Positions 41,048-50,499 of a DNA stretch of 64,000 bases are shown one piece after another (position 1 is the first letter of the stretch; every line of letters begins with the position of its first letter). The position numbers were made by a program, and so were the translations under genes. Origin of the DNA: Terrimonas ginsenosidimutans (GTDB lineage: Bacteria; Bacteroidota; Bacteroidia; Chitinophagales; Chitinophagaceae). The stretch lies in the NCBI RefSeq assembly GCF_022012415.1, contig NZ_JAKLTR010000008.1, positions 124,001 to 188,000 on the forward strand, written 5' to 3'. A model generated the notes under the pieces. That model was not told where the DNA came from and did not search any database. It was given only the letters and a program-made list of their open reading frames with translations.

Positions 41048-43519
41048 ATGAAAAACGATCTTGTAAAAAAGATACTTCCCCATATCATCGCAATCCTGAT
41101 CTTTCTTGTTGTTTCCGTGATCTTCTGCAAGCCTGCACTGGAGGGAAATGTTTTGCACCAGGATGATATCGTTGGCTGGAAGGGTATGGCCCAGAGTGCG
41201 TTTGATTACAAAGAAAAAAACGGTCATTTCCCCTTGTGGAATACTAATGTATTCAGCGGCATGCCAAACTACATGATCGCAATGGATGGAAAATCTGTTA
41301 TGCCAAACATGAACAAAGTGCTGGCATTGGGTCTTCCGGAACCGATCAGTTTCTTCTTCCTGGCTTGTATCTCTTTTTACATCCTTTGCCTTTCTTTCCG
41401 TCTCAGACCGGTGGTCGGTATATTCGGCGCGCTGGCTTTTGCATTCGCTACCTATAACCCGATCATCATTACAGCAGGTCACGTTACCAAAATGTACGCG
41501 ATCGCCTACATGCCTTTCCTGCTGGCAGGTCTGATCAACACATACGAAAAAAGATACTGGCTCGGGCTTTCATTAACAACGTTGGGTACATACGTTCTCT
41601 TAAATGCCAACCACCCGCAGATCAGTTATTATTTCTTCATCGCCGCAGCGATCATTACGATCTCCTATCTCTTTATATGGATCCGGCAAAAAGAATGGAA
41701 ACATCTTGGAATTGCTTTTGGTGTCACGGTGCTGGCAGCAATTGCTGGATTGGCCACTACGGCACTCAACCTGATGACCTCTACGGAATATGCAAAAGCA
41801 ACGATCAGAGGTGGAACAAATGTTGCCATCAAGGGAGATAGCGTGACCGCAAATAAAACCGACGGACTGGATACTGATTATGCTTTCTCTTACAGCCTTG
41901 GCCGCGGCGAGGAGCTCACTTTACTGATGCCAAATGCATATGGTGGAAATGGCCGGGAACCGGGGAATGAGGATTCTCATGTGATTGAAAAACTGACCGC
42001 TAAAGGAATGCCGGAAGCGAACGCCGCACAATTTGCGGGTCAGTTCGGTAAATTCTGGGGCGATCCGGGCTCTTCTGCAGGAGGTCCGTTCTACTCTGGC
42101 GTGATCGTTTGTATCCTCGCTCTTCTTTGCTTTGTGTTATATAAACATCCGATTCGCTGGGGTTTGCTGGCTATTGCAGTTCTTGGCGTGATGATGGCCT
42201 GGGGAAAACACTTTATCGGGTTCAACATGTTTCTTTTTGAGAACCTCCCGCTATATTCAAAGTTCAGATCACCGTCTATCGCGATGACCATCCCCCAGTT
42301 CATTATGCCTATTGCGGCTGTACTGGCATTACAGGTTGTATTCTTCCGCAACAATGCGCAGGAGCTGCTGAAAGCAGACTTCAAAAAGATCCTGTATGCT
42401 CTTGGTGGACTGGCAGGTTTGCTGATTGTTATTTACCTCATGATGAGCTACTCCGCTCCTTTTGATTCGCAGGTACTCGATCAACTGAAACAGAACACTG
42501 GTAGCGATGACATGGGCCGTGCCGTGATCGCTGGTTTGAAAGAAGACAGGAAAGCCCTTTTCGGAGGACAGGTGCTCAGAACAATCGCATTTATAGCACT
42601 GACAATCGGTCTGATCTGGACGTTCATGAAAAATATCTTAAAGCCAATAGTCGCTGTAGCGATCTTCACGGCAATCTCGTTCATCGACCTTTATTCGGTT
42701 GATAAAACATACCTGAACGAAGGCAACTTCCGCTCACCTGATGAGCAGGTAGCTCAAACGGCTACCCCAACGGCAATAGATCAGCAGATCTTTGCAGATA
42801 AAGACCCTCACTTTAGAGTGTTTAATGCCGGAAACGAACGCTTCAGCTCAAGTGACTATCATTATCCTACGTTTCATCGCACATTGGGCGGATATCACCC
42901 GGCTAAGCTCCGGATCTATCAGGATGTGATCGAACGTTACCTTAACGGACAGGATAGCCGCGAAATATTGAACATGCTCGATGCGAAATACATTGCTGCA
43001 GTTAATCCACAGAACGGCCAGCCATTACTGATCCCCAACCCATCCGCATATGGTGCCGCCTGGCTTGTAAAAACTGTTCAAACTGTGAACGACGATGCTG
43101 CAGAATTACAGGCAATAGGCCGGACTAACCTGCGAGACACGGCAATCGTTCAGACTTCTTTTGCTAAGAACATTGCACAACCTCAATCGGATTCTGCAGC
43201 GACCCTTACACTGTCCAAATATGATGCAGATGAGATCGAATACAACTTCAACGCATCCACACCACAGTTTGCGGTATTCAGTGAAATCTATTACCCGTTA
43301 GGCTGGAACGCTTACATTGACGGAAACAAAGCAGAGTATGTAAAAGCTGATTATGCTTTACGCGGACTATCAGTTCCTGCTGGGAAGCATACTATCAAAT
43401 TTGTATTTGAACCCGCTTCTTATAAAAAGGGGTTGGCTATTTCATTCACTGCATCCATTATCGTATTGATACTGATACTGGGAGGCTTGTTTATGGCGTG
43501 GAAACAATCAAGGAAGTAA
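41048..43519 (+). CDS. YfhO-family membrane protein (GT-C-like)
   Basis: The 823-residue protein has about a dozen transmembrane helices in the first 550 residues, starting at ILPHIIAILIFLVVSVIFC. Between helices 1 and 2 is the GT-C-type acidic loop (LHQDDIVGWKGMAQSAFDYK) with WNTNVFSGMPNY. A periplasmic C-terminal domain follows (VFSEIYYPLGWNAYIDGNKA), then a last helix and basic tail. YfhO proteins are thought to transfer sugars to surface polymers from lipid-linked donors. It opens the plus-strand side of a polysaccharide locus. Its stop TAA lies in an AAGTAAAAAG word. Confidence 0.88.
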   Translation: MKNDLVKKILPHIIAILIFLVVSVIFCKPALEGNVLHQDDIVGWKGMAQSAFDYKEKNGHFPLWNTNVFSGMPNYMIAMDGKSVMPNMNKVLALGLPEPISFFFLACISFYILCLSFRLRPVVGIFGALAFAFATYNPIIITAGHVTKMYAIAYMPFLLAGLINTYEKRYWLGLSLTTLGTYVLLNANHPQISYYFFIAAAIITISYLFIWIRQKEWKHLGIAFGVTVLAAIAGLATTALNLMTSTEYAKATIRGGTNVAIKGDSVTANKTDGLDTDYAFSYSLGRGEELTLLMPNAYGGNGREPGNEDSHVIEKLTAKGMPEANAAQFAGQFGKFWGDPGSSAGGPFYSGVIVCILALLCFVLYKHPIRWGLLAIAVLGVMMAWGKHFIGFNMFLFENLPLYSKFRSPSIAMTIPQFIMPIAAVLALQVVFFRNNAQELLKADFKKILYALGGLAGLLIVIYLMMSYSAPFDSQVLDQLKQNTGSDDMGRAVIAGLKEDRKALFGGQVLRTIAFIALTIGLIWTFMKNILKPIVAVAIFTAISFIDLYSVDKTYLNEGNFRSPDEQVAQTATPTAIDQQIFADKDPHFRVFNAGNERFSSSDYHYPTFHRTLGGYHPAKLRIYQDVIERYLNGQDSREILNMLDAKYIAAVNPQNGQPLLIPNPSAYGAAWLVKTVQTVNDDAAELQAIGRTNLRDTAIVQTSFAKNIAQPQSDSAATLTLSKYDADEIEYNFNASTPQFAVFSEIYYPLGWNAYIDGNKAEYVKADYALRGLSVPAGKHTIKFVFEPASYKKGLAISFTASIIVLILILGGLFMAWKQSRK

Positions 43520-43643
43520 AAAGTAAAAGTAAAAAACAGCGCGTGATGGCAGCAAGCCAGGCGCGCTGTTTTGCTTAACGACACAGTAACTTCGTTGATA
43601 CGGAACCGACAGATTCAAAGATGTTTTTTACTTTTACTTTACC
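43516..43643. repeat. Word hairpin (AAGTAAAAAG family) around a terminator
   Basis: AAGTAAAAAGTAAAAGTAAA at 43516 is answered by TTTTTTACTTTTACTTTA at about 43624-43643. In between sits the ordinary terminator 43534-43574. Confidence 0.75.
43534..43574 (+). terminator. Terminator of the YfhO gene
   Basis: AAAACAGCGCG and CGCGCTGTTTT form an 11-bp perfect stem with an 18-nt loop that contains its own smaller inverted pair, and the T-run TTTTGCTT follows. Confidence 0.8.
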
Positions 43644-43645
43644 CC

Positions 43646-44749
43646 ATGCCAAAAGTCCTCAGCCTTGTATGGTATAAAGTGTATCCACCCTCGTTTGGCG
43701 GGCAAAAAGGTGTTGCCCTGTTTAACCGGCAACTGGCAAAACATTGTGAACTGGTTTGCCTTTGTTCCGATAACAATGAACCCAGGGAACCCTACACAGT
43801 GCTTCCGGCCCTGCCAGGTGGACAACGTCATGTAATAAACCCGTTTTACTGGCAAAAGGTCAAAAGGATCTGCTGCGCGGAAAAACCTTCTGCTATTATT
43901 CTTGAGCATCCCTACCAAGGGATCTCGGCGTGGATCGCTGCGCGAACAATTAAAGCAAAACTGGTGGTTCATTCACACAATATTGAATCAAGCCGGTTCC
44001 GGCAGATCGGCAAATGGTGGTGGCCGGTTCTCCGGGTTTACGAGAAATGGGTCCACCGACGAGCAGATCTCAGTTTGTTCAAAACAGAGGAAGATCTGCG
44101 ATGGGCGATAAAATACTTCGGGTTAGATGAAGAAAAATGCGTCGTGATCCCGTATGGTACAGAACAAACCGGCCGGCAAAGAATAGCGGATAACTTCGTC
44201 CGTGAAAAATATGCGATCAGGCCAGAAGAAAAGATCTTTCTTTTTGCAGGCACGCTGGATTATGAGCCGAATGCAGCCGCCGTCGAAAATATCTTTCGTG
44301 AGCTGGCGCCGCGCCTGAAAGCTTCCGGTATTCCGTTCAAAATACTCATCTGCGGGCGCAACCGCTTCCCTTCCTTTCAATATCTGAATGATCTGTCTGA
44401 TCAAGATATTATCATGGCCGGTGAAGTTGAACACATTGAACCAATCTTTACAGCCGCCGATGTCTTTATCAACCCCGTCCTCTATAGCGGCGGCATTCAA
44501 ACCAAAAATATAGATGCCATCGCAAATGGCTGTAATACGGTTTGCTTCGCTTCGCAGTCAACGGGAATTCCCATTGAAGTCTGTGGCAACAAACTGTTCG
44601 TCGCGGCTGATAACAACTGGGATGATTTTGCCGGACAGGTATCAAACGCAGCCGCGTTCCGGCATCCCACGCCACTATCATTTTTCCAATATTTTGATTG
44701 GGAACGCATCCTGCAATCGCTTATTCGTAAATTGCATCTGCATGGCTGA
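43646..44749 (+). CDS. Glycosyltransferase, family 4-like
   Basis: From the ATG at 43646 it is 367 residues (an upstream frame to 43571 runs through the hairpin). The N-terminal Rossmann domain has the acceptor loop VYPPSFGGQKGVALFNRQLA, and the C-terminal domain has KIFLFAGTLDYEPNAAAVEN and the donor-binding E-x7-E-type region in INPVLYSGGIQTKNIDAIAN. It uses a nucleotide sugar in the cytoplasm to extend the surface polysaccharide. It overlaps the next glycosyltransferase gene by 8 nt. Confidence 0.88.
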   Translation: MPKVLSLVWYKVYPPSFGGQKGVALFNRQLAKHCELVCLCSDNNEPREPYTVLPALPGGQRHVINPFYWQKVKRICCAEKPSAIILEHPYQGISAWIAARTIKAKLVVHSHNIESSRFRQIGKWWWPVLRVYEKWVHRRADLSLFKTEEDLRWAIKYFGLDEEKCVVIPYGTEQTGRQRIADNFVREKYAIRPEEKIFLFAGTLDYEPNAAAVENIFRELAPRLKASGIPFKILICGRNRFPSFQYLNDLSDQDIIMAGEVEHIEPIFTAADVFINPVLYSGGIQTKNIDAIANGCNTVCFASQSTGIPIEVCGNKLFVAADNNWDDFAGQVSNAAAFRHPTPLSFFQYFDWERILQSLIRKLHLHG

Positions 44750-45659
44750 ATCGATATCATTAATCATTATTACGTATAATCGCCCGGACGACCTGCTTGA
44801 CCTGCTGCAAAGTCTGGCCAAACAATCCGACATCTCCCCTCTCAGAGAAGTGCTTATTTTGAACAATGCGAGTACCGTTTCGTATCAACATGCCGAGCAG
44901 TATATCAATGAACATCCGGAACTGAAGGTGAATTATATCCTTTCACAGGAGAACCTTGGCGTATCAAGAGGACGGAACAAGTTGATGTCAATGGCACAGG
45001 CTGAACTGATCCTTGTGCTGGATGATGACATTGTTTTTCATACGGACAATAGCCTGCCAGTCATTGCCACTGTGTTCACCAAAGAGTTTTTTATAAAAGC
45101 CAACACCGGCATTATTACGTTCAGGGTGATCTATTACGATACAAAGGAACAGCAGCAAACTGCACTTCCGCACAAACAGTTTGAAGAATACAGGCACAAA
45201 CCCGTTTTTCTCACCTCTTATTTTACCGGCTGTTCTCATGTGATCAGGAAAGAACTGCTAACGCAAACCGGCCTCTACCCTACAGATTTTTTTTATGGAA
45301 TGGAAGAATACGATCTTTCCTATCGCGTAATTAACGCAGGCTATTCTTTGGGATATGATGCTGCCGTTACATTTGAACATAAAGAATCACCAACAGGTCG
45401 TCAGCTGAACTATCAAAAGCTCGCGTCTCAATGGGTGAATAAATCGAAAGTGGCGAGAAGATACCTTCCTTTCATTTACTATCTCACAACAATGACGGGC
45501 TGGAGTTTTGAATACATTAAGAAAGCGAAAGGACATTGGGGTACATTCTTTAGTTCATGGCTTAAAGCGATCAAAGCCGGCTTTACCGAAAAAAGAAATC
45601 CTGTAAGTAAAAAGGGACTTGAATACCTGAAAGAAGTGCATGCGAGATTATGGTATTGA
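44742..45659 (+). CDS. Glycosyltransferase, family 2
   Basis: This is 305 residues from the ATG at 44742; the upstream open frame to 44514 lies inside the preceding gene. GT-A fold marks: ISLIIITYNRPDDLLDLLQS, EVLILNNAS, the donor-metal motif LVLDDDIVF (DDD), and the acceptor/catalytic region FYGMEEYDLSYRVINAGYSL with the ED-like pair. It overlaps the preceding gene by 8 nt and is probably cotranscribed. It adds one sugar to a lipid-linked glycan; which sugar is unknown. Confidence 0.9.
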   Translation: MAESISLIIITYNRPDDLLDLLQSLAKQSDISPLREVLILNNASTVSYQHAEQYINEHPELKVNYILSQENLGVSRGRNKLMSMAQAELILVLDDDIVFHTDNSLPVIATVFTKEFFIKANTGIITFRVIYYDTKEQQQTALPHKQFEEYRHKPVFLTSYFTGCSHVIRKELLTQTGLYPTDFFYGMEEYDLSYRVINAGYSLGYDAAVTFEHKESPTGRQLNYQKLASQWVNKSKVARRYLPFIYYLTTMTGWSFEYIKKAKGHWGTFFSSWLKAIKAGFTEKRNPVSKKGLEYLKEVHARLWY

Positions 45660-45679
45660 GAAAGATCGCTTAACGGATT

Positions 45680-45800
45680 GCCGGGGAGTTTCCCGCTGAG
45701 CTACGCTGATTGGGGGCTGATACGCAGATCAGTTCCCGATGGCAGGCAGATAGCTGCGTATCTGCGGATTGGTCTGCGTATATCTCCCGGACACTACGCG
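45680..45800. repeat. Degenerate GATACGCAGATCAG words
   Basis: Words GATACGCAGATCAG, ATAGCTGCGTATCTGCGG and GGTCTGCGTATATCTCCCGG form loose inverted pairs between the two converging glycosyltransferase operons. GAGTTTCCCGCTGAGC lies at the left. Confidence 0.5.
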
Positions 45801-45825
45801 ATACAAACAAATCATTTCCTCGCAA

Positions 45826-46830
45826 TCAAAGCACTTTATAAAAATGTGGCCTGTTACGCAATACCAGGAAAGAATGCCGCAGTAAAACCATTGTATTCGA
45901 ACTGTATCCCCACCAGTTCTTCCATTCCCCACCGATACCAGGCCTGAGCAAAACAGTCTTCATTAACAAAACAAGCAGGTAAAGCGGTATCGTAAAAATA
46001 TACGCACTCAGATGAAAAAGAAACCATGCTACTCCGTATTGCTTCCGGATACGTAATAACCCGGAGAGCATTACCTGCTTACCCTTCCGATCACCTAAGT
46101 GCTGATACCCTCTTGTTTTTGATTTGAATGCTTCATTGGAAGAAGAGCCTTCCAGGTGCACTACATGCAGATCGCCATACACACACATAGGACCAAGCTT
46201 ACGCAAACGGCTGCACCATTCTATCTCTTCGGAATAAAGGAAGAAATCTTCATCCAGCAAGCCGGCCTTTTCAATTGCCGAGCGTTTCACCATCAGAAAA
46301 GCTCCGTTGATCCAATCAACTTCGACAGCTCCAGCCGCTTCCGGCACATTTGTTTTTTTTAGCTTCATTTGCAAACCCACCCAACGAATAAAACGACCGA
46401 GATAGGGCAAGGCCATCAGATGGTTTAACCCACCTTTCATAAAGAAGTTGCCAGAGATCTGTGGCGTGCGGTCGCGGTTCAGCAACTGCACACCGGCACC
46501 GACATAATCGCTTTTTGAAAACCGTTCATAGCAGGTTGCGATGGCATTGCCTTCATTAAGTGTATCAGAATTGAGCAACAAAACTACGTTGCCTTTTGCC
46601 TGGCGGATGCCCTCATTATTTGCCCGTGCGAACCCACTGTTATAACTCATCTGGATCCATCTTACAGCAGGATAGGCGGATTGCACACGCTGAGCACTGT
46701 CATCCTTTGAATCATTATCCACGATGATCACTTCCAACCTGCTTGCATCACCGGAATAGATCGACTGCAGGCAATCAAGCAATAGCTGCGGTGTTTTGTA
46801 ATTGACGATTATAATGGAGTAAAGGATCAT
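45826..46830 (-). CDS. Glycosyltransferase, family 2 (rhamnosyltransferase-like)
   Basis: The 334-residue protein has YSIIIVNYKTPQLLLDCLQS, LEVIIVDNDSKDDS, NSGFARANNEGI and LLLNSDT (the metal-binding DxD analogue, near residue 90), WINGAFLMVKRSAIEKAGLL and DEDFFLYSEEIEWCSRLRK. These are the marks of WbbL-type rhamnosyltransferase relatives. One C-terminal hydrophobic segment (HLSAYIFTIPLYLLVLLM) may bind the membrane. It is last in the minus-strand operon. Confidence 0.9.
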   Translation of the reverse strand: MILYSIIIVNYKTPQLLLDCLQSIYSGDASRLEVIIVDNDSKDDSAQRVQSAYPAVRWIQMSYNSGFARANNEGIRQAKGNVVLLLNSDTLNEGNAIATCYERFSKSDYVGAGVQLLNRDRTPQISGNFFMKGGLNHLMALPYLGRFIRWVGLQMKLKKTNVPEAAGAVEVDWINGAFLMVKRSAIEKAGLLDEDFFLYSEEIEWCSRLRKLGPMCVYGDLHVVHLEGSSSNEAFKSKTRGYQHLGDRKGKQVMLSGLLRIRKQYGVAWFLFHLSAYIFTIPLYLLVLLMKTVLLRPGIGGEWKNWWGYSSNTMVLLRHSFLVLRNRPHFYKVL

Positions 46831-46855
46831 TATTTATAAAGGTGTTAATCACCTC

Positions 46856-47866
46856 TTAATGCGACTTCAACACAGGTTTGTGATATATCTTTTTAAACAG
46901 CAGAAAGATCCCATGCGATATTGGATTGCTATCGATCAGCTTACCAACTTTAATCTTCCGGTAATCCAGCGGCTCAAATTTTCCATCACATAGATCTTTT
47001 CCATACTGACGGAAAGTATGGATCAATTGTCCGACAGAAGGTGTTTCGCGTTTTGATTTTGGTGTTCTCAACACCTTATGGGTAATTCCCTGGCAGTATT
47101 GCCGCAGAAGTTCGACTCCATCGCGCTTGATAACAGATGCCAGTTCAGGGTCATCGTGTTTAAGCCCGATAAGGTATTTCATCAAAAGGTCAAATGCATT
47201 GATGAACCGCGCATCAGAGGAAGACGATGTTGTAGCGGCGGGATGCTTTCTATACGAAAAACACTCCTGGCTATCCACGGCCAGAAAGTTTTTTCGGCTT
47301 AACCGGATCCAGAGTTCCATATCAGCGAACAGCAGATTCGGATACATGGGCATTCCCCCGGCCGCTTCAAAATCACGGCTTCGCATCATAAACCCGGTTC
47401 CCATAAGATCAATTTTATCCAGCAGAAAATGGCTGAGAGCGGTTGCCGGATCCTGCACTGCATTCATGTGTTTACATTTACCGATCTCATTCCCGGAAGA
47501 ATCTATATAACGGAAATGGGTCTGATAGAGCGATGCATCCGGATATTTTGCGATCAGTTCCTGCATCACACAGAGATAGTTCTTATGCAATATATCATCA
47601 TGACCGATAAGTGTCATAAACTCCGACTTTGGCAGACTCAGCGCCCTGTGCCAGTTATCTTCCATGGTAAGAGAGGTGGGTGCGGGAAAGATCTTTATAC
47701 GCTGATCGTTGAATGATGCAAGAATATCGAGGGTATTATCAGTGCTTTGATTTTCCAGCACGAGCAGTTCAAAATCATTAACCGCTTGCGATAGGATGGA
47801 CTGTACGCACTCACGCAGGTAATTGCCACCGTTTTTTACCGGGAGTATGATGCTGTAACGGGCCAT
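46856..47866 (-). CDS. Glycosyltransferase, family 2
   Basis: The 336-residue protein begins ARYSIILPVKNGGNYLRECV, with FELLVLENQSTDNT, FMTLIGHDDILHKNYL (the DxD-like GHDD, near residue 92), GTGFMMRSRDFEAAGGMP and NLLFADMELWIRLSRK. It is a cytoplasmic enzyme of the polysaccharide operon; the neighbour at 47876 is a related but distinct GT2. Confidence 0.9.
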   Translation of the reverse strand: MARYSIILPVKNGGNYLRECVQSILSQAVNDFELLVLENQSTDNTLDILASFNDQRIKIFPAPTSLTMEDNWHRALSLPKSEFMTLIGHDDILHKNYLCVMQELIAKYPDASLYQTHFRYIDSSGNEIGKCKHMNAVQDPATALSHFLLDKIDLMGTGFMMRSRDFEAAGGMPMYPNLLFADMELWIRLSRKNFLAVDSQECFSYRKHPAATTSSSSDARFINAFDLLMKYLIGLKHDDPELASVIKRDGVELLRQYCQGITHKVLRTPKSKRETPSVGQLIHTFRQYGKDLCDGKFEPLDYRKIKVGKLIDSNPISHGIFLLFKKIYHKPVLKSH

Positions 47867-47875
47867 TTACTATTC

Positions 47876-48904
47876 CTATCCTTTAATTAGTTTTTTTGCC
47901 TTGACGATAAAATCGTGCAGAGCCGGTGTGTTCTTTTTTAACTGGTATTTTATCCTGAACCTGTTTACAAAACCGGTTTTCATCACTTCCTGTTCCGCCT
48001 CGACCAGGCTTTTATTATCAAGTCCGTTCTTTTTGTAATAATGATGAAGGAATGCCATGTGACCCGTTATCCATAGACCAAAAAATCGCTCCATCAATTG
48101 TTTGATCTCAGGCCACTCCGGTAAATAAGAAAGTTTGCTTTCCATATAAACCGGGAAATTCCGGGTAAGTACAGGCAGCTGCTCATTTTGGTTGCGACCA
48201 AAATTCTCTTTATGTATTGTCTGACATCCGAGTGATCGGTTCAGCACCACCACCCCCTGCGTGCTTGACACGCTCATATAAGCATAGTCACCGAGGAACG
48301 GTGTTCCATAATCAGGAATACCGCCGAGTTTTACAAGTATCTCTCGTTTGACAATACAGGTCGACCAAAGGAAATGAGAGAATATTCTGAACGTAAAAAG
48401 ATTCATAATAAAATCTGAAGGTGTAAATATCTGGACAAAGTTCAGATCATGTTCATTTGAGATGCAGGAGTTTGTTCCCACGTCCAGCTTATATTGTTTG
48501 GCAACATCTTTATCTGCACAAAACCAATCGCAGCCTCCCATATACATTCCATATCCCGGATGCGACGCTCTGAGATCAATGAGTGTCTGCAGCATGTCCG
48601 GATAAACCGGATCATCGTCAGCGATCATCACAATATATTCTCCGGACGACCGCTCCAGGCTTTTGTTAAAGCTTGGCTTCATACCGAGATTTTGCCCGTT
48701 GCTGAAATATTTAAATCGCGGGTCGTTCATTGACTCTACAAAATGACGTCCGCTGGCTTCCGGGTCATTGTCAGACACGATCACCTCGTAGTTCGTATAC
48801 CCCTGAAGCCTGATGCTTTCCAGCGTACTCTTCAGTATTGCGCCACGTTTGAACGTAGTAAAACAAAAGCTTACCAAAGGATTCGCTGATATATTCTCGC
48901 TCAT
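47876..48904 (-). CDS. Glycosyltransferase, family 2
   Basis: The 342-residue protein carries PLVSFCFTTFKRGAILKSTL, YEVIVSDNDPEASGRH, YIVMIADDDPVYPDML (the ADDD metal motif, near residue 95) and a C-terminal helical region. It lies 5 nt after the CmcI-like methyltransferase gene and 9 nt before the next GT2, in one operon. Confidence 0.9.
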   Translation of the reverse strand: MSENISANPLVSFCFTTFKRGAILKSTLESIRLQGYTNYEVIVSDNDPEASGRHFVESMNDPRFKYFSNGQNLGMKPSFNKSLERSSGEYIVMIADDDPVYPDMLQTLIDLRASHPGYGMYMGGCDWFCADKDVAKQYKLDVGTNSCISNEHDLNFVQIFTPSDFIMNLFTFRIFSHFLWSTCIVKREILVKLGGIPDYGTPFLGDYAYMSVSSTQGVVVLNRSLGCQTIHKENFGRNQNEQLPVLTRNFPVYMESKLSYLPEWPEIKQLMERFFGLWITGHMAFLHHYYKKNGLDNKSLVEAEQEVMKTGFVNRFRIKYQLKKNTPALHDFIVKAKKLIKG

Positions 48905-48909
48905 ACCTT

Positions 48910-49650
48910 TTATTTAACACGCTTCAGGTACCCATCCGGGGCCACACTGATCAGCAATTTGTTATTGATGCTGTCGTCTATTTCGAACTGAGGATTCTCT
49001 GCCAGATATGTTCTTACAGCAGTCAGCGGATTGTCTCCGATGCCCCATGGTCTTTTAAGACCCGGAAGATAATCTTCAGGAAGATGTTCTACGATCGTAT
49101 CAAACACTACCACATAAGAATTCAGTGAAACTAACGGCGCATACGCTTTGAGTTCCTCCAGCACGTGCTCATGTGTATGATTGGAATCAAGTACCACCAT
49201 GATCACAGGCTTATCCTTTGCAAAAGCTTTCACCTGCTCTACAGTTTCTGCAGCAATGGATGATCCCTGGATCATTGTGATGCGTTTGAACATCGGATGA
49301 GCTTCGATCTCCTTTTTATTATGCTCACGGATATCAATATCAATTCCCAGCACTTCTCCTTTACCCACCAATTCAAGTACAGATGCATAGAATATCAATG
49401 AACCGCCATGTGCAATACCTGTTTCAATGATGAGATCGGGTTTGATCTCCCAGATCAATTCCTGCATCGCCAGGATATCCTGCGGATACTGGATAACAGG
49501 GCGTCCCATCCACTTGAAGTTGTATGAATACTGCGCTTTATTCGACTCAGTGTTGAATGATCTTGCAGCCTCCTGCAAGGCAGCGTTGGTTCCATTGCTC
49601 TGGATGCGATCGGCTGTTTCCTGTTTGAATGCCGCAATAGGATTACTCAT
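48910..49650 (-). CDS. CmcI-family SAM-dependent methyltransferase
   Basis: The 246-residue protein matches the CmcI/RhaI group (cephalosporin hydroxylase-type O-methyltransferases often found in polysaccharide loci). Marks: WMGRPVIQYPQDILAMQELI, LIIETGIAHGGSLIFYAS (SAM motif I, near residue 75), VLGIDIDIREHNKKEIE, and VVLDSNHTHEHVLEELKAYA. It probably O-methylates a sugar of the polymer. It overlaps the reductase gene by 8 nt. Confidence 0.88.
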   Translation of the reverse strand: MSNPIAAFKQETADRIQSNGTNAALQEAARSFNTESNKAQYSYNFKWMGRPVIQYPQDILAMQELIWEIKPDLIIETGIAHGGSLIFYASVLELVGKGEVLGIDIDIREHNKKEIEAHPMFKRITMIQGSSIAAETVEQVKAFAKDKPVIMVVLDSNHTHEHVLEELKAYAPLVSLNSYVVVFDTIVEHLPEDYLPGLKRPWGIGDNPLTAVRTYLAENPQFEIDDSINNKLLISVAPDGYLKRVK

Positions 49651-50497
49651 CAGTTATAGTTTTCAATTTTGTTGTATCACCCCAGAAATTCCTGGGCTCG
49701 AGATCTGAATAAGGATAAAAACCGAGATTCAGCTTTATATCTGCATTGTTTCTGTTCAAATACTCCTGTACAAGCTCTTTTACCTGCACCGGGTTGCCAC
49801 TACAGCAATTAATGATCCCTGATACCTCTTGCTGATCTGCAATCTTCACAATATTATCTGCCACTTTCTCTATGGGCAGATAATCCCTTAGCTGATCACC
49901 AGGGCTCATATTGAACGATGCATCACCACGCTCCAGCGCAGCCTGAAGCTGCGAAAGTAATGAATTTGGGTTTTGCCCCTTTCCATACATATAAAAGAGA
50001 CGAATCCATTTAAGAGTTACCGGATGTTTTACAGACAGTTGCGCCAGCCTGATGCGAAGCTCATTTTTAGCCTGTGCATAAAAATTATCCGGAAACACTG
50101 CCATCTCTTCACTCAATTTGCCCTCCTGCATCCCGTATTCAAAACAAGTGCCGGTAACCGACACATTTTTCAATCCGTTTATCACCAGATTTTCGATAAA
50201 TGCATAATGACGTGGAAGATTTTCTTCCATATGAAAAACTGACTTGTAATTAGGTAATCCTTCCCATGCCAGGTGGATCAATGCATCGGGCTGACAGAAA
50301 TACTGATACAGATCCAAGTCAGCTGACGCAGAAGCAAGGTCAAACGGCTTGTAGTCAACTTGCGGAAACCAGTCCTGCTTTTTCGCTTTCTCTTCTGACA
50401 AAGAAGAAGCTATAACTGAAAAACCTTTCTTCAGCAATGCGTTGACGACATGATTTCCAACAAAACCAGTAGCTCCTGTTACGAGTACCTTTTTCAT
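49643..50497 (-). CDS. NAD(P)-dependent sugar reductase/epimerase (extended SDR)
   Basis: From the ATG at 50497 it is 284 residues (a TTG two codons earlier overlaps the upstream stop region). KVLVTGATGFVGNHVV is the GxxGxxG cofactor motif and FYAQAKNEL the YxxxK catalytic pair (near residue 142), with WIRLFYMYGKGQNPNSLL as substrate loop. It lies directly after the C-methyltransferase gene, so a 4-keto reductase step finishing a branched 6-deoxyhexose is the likely role. Confidence 0.87.
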   Translation of the reverse strand: MKKVLVTGATGFVGNHVVNALLKKGFSVIASSLSEEKAKKQDWFPQVDYKPFDLASASADLDLYQYFCQPDALIHLAWEGLPNYKSVFHMEENLPRHYAFIENLVINGLKNVSVTGTCFEYGMQEGKLSEEMAVFPDNFYAQAKNELRIRLAQLSVKHPVTLKWIRLFYMYGKGQNPNSLLSQLQAALERGDASFNMSPGDQLRDYLPIEKVADNIVKIADQQEVSGIINCCSGNPVQVKELVQEYLNRNNADIKLNLGFYPYSDLEPRNFWGDTTKLKTITDE

Positions 50498-50499
50498 AA

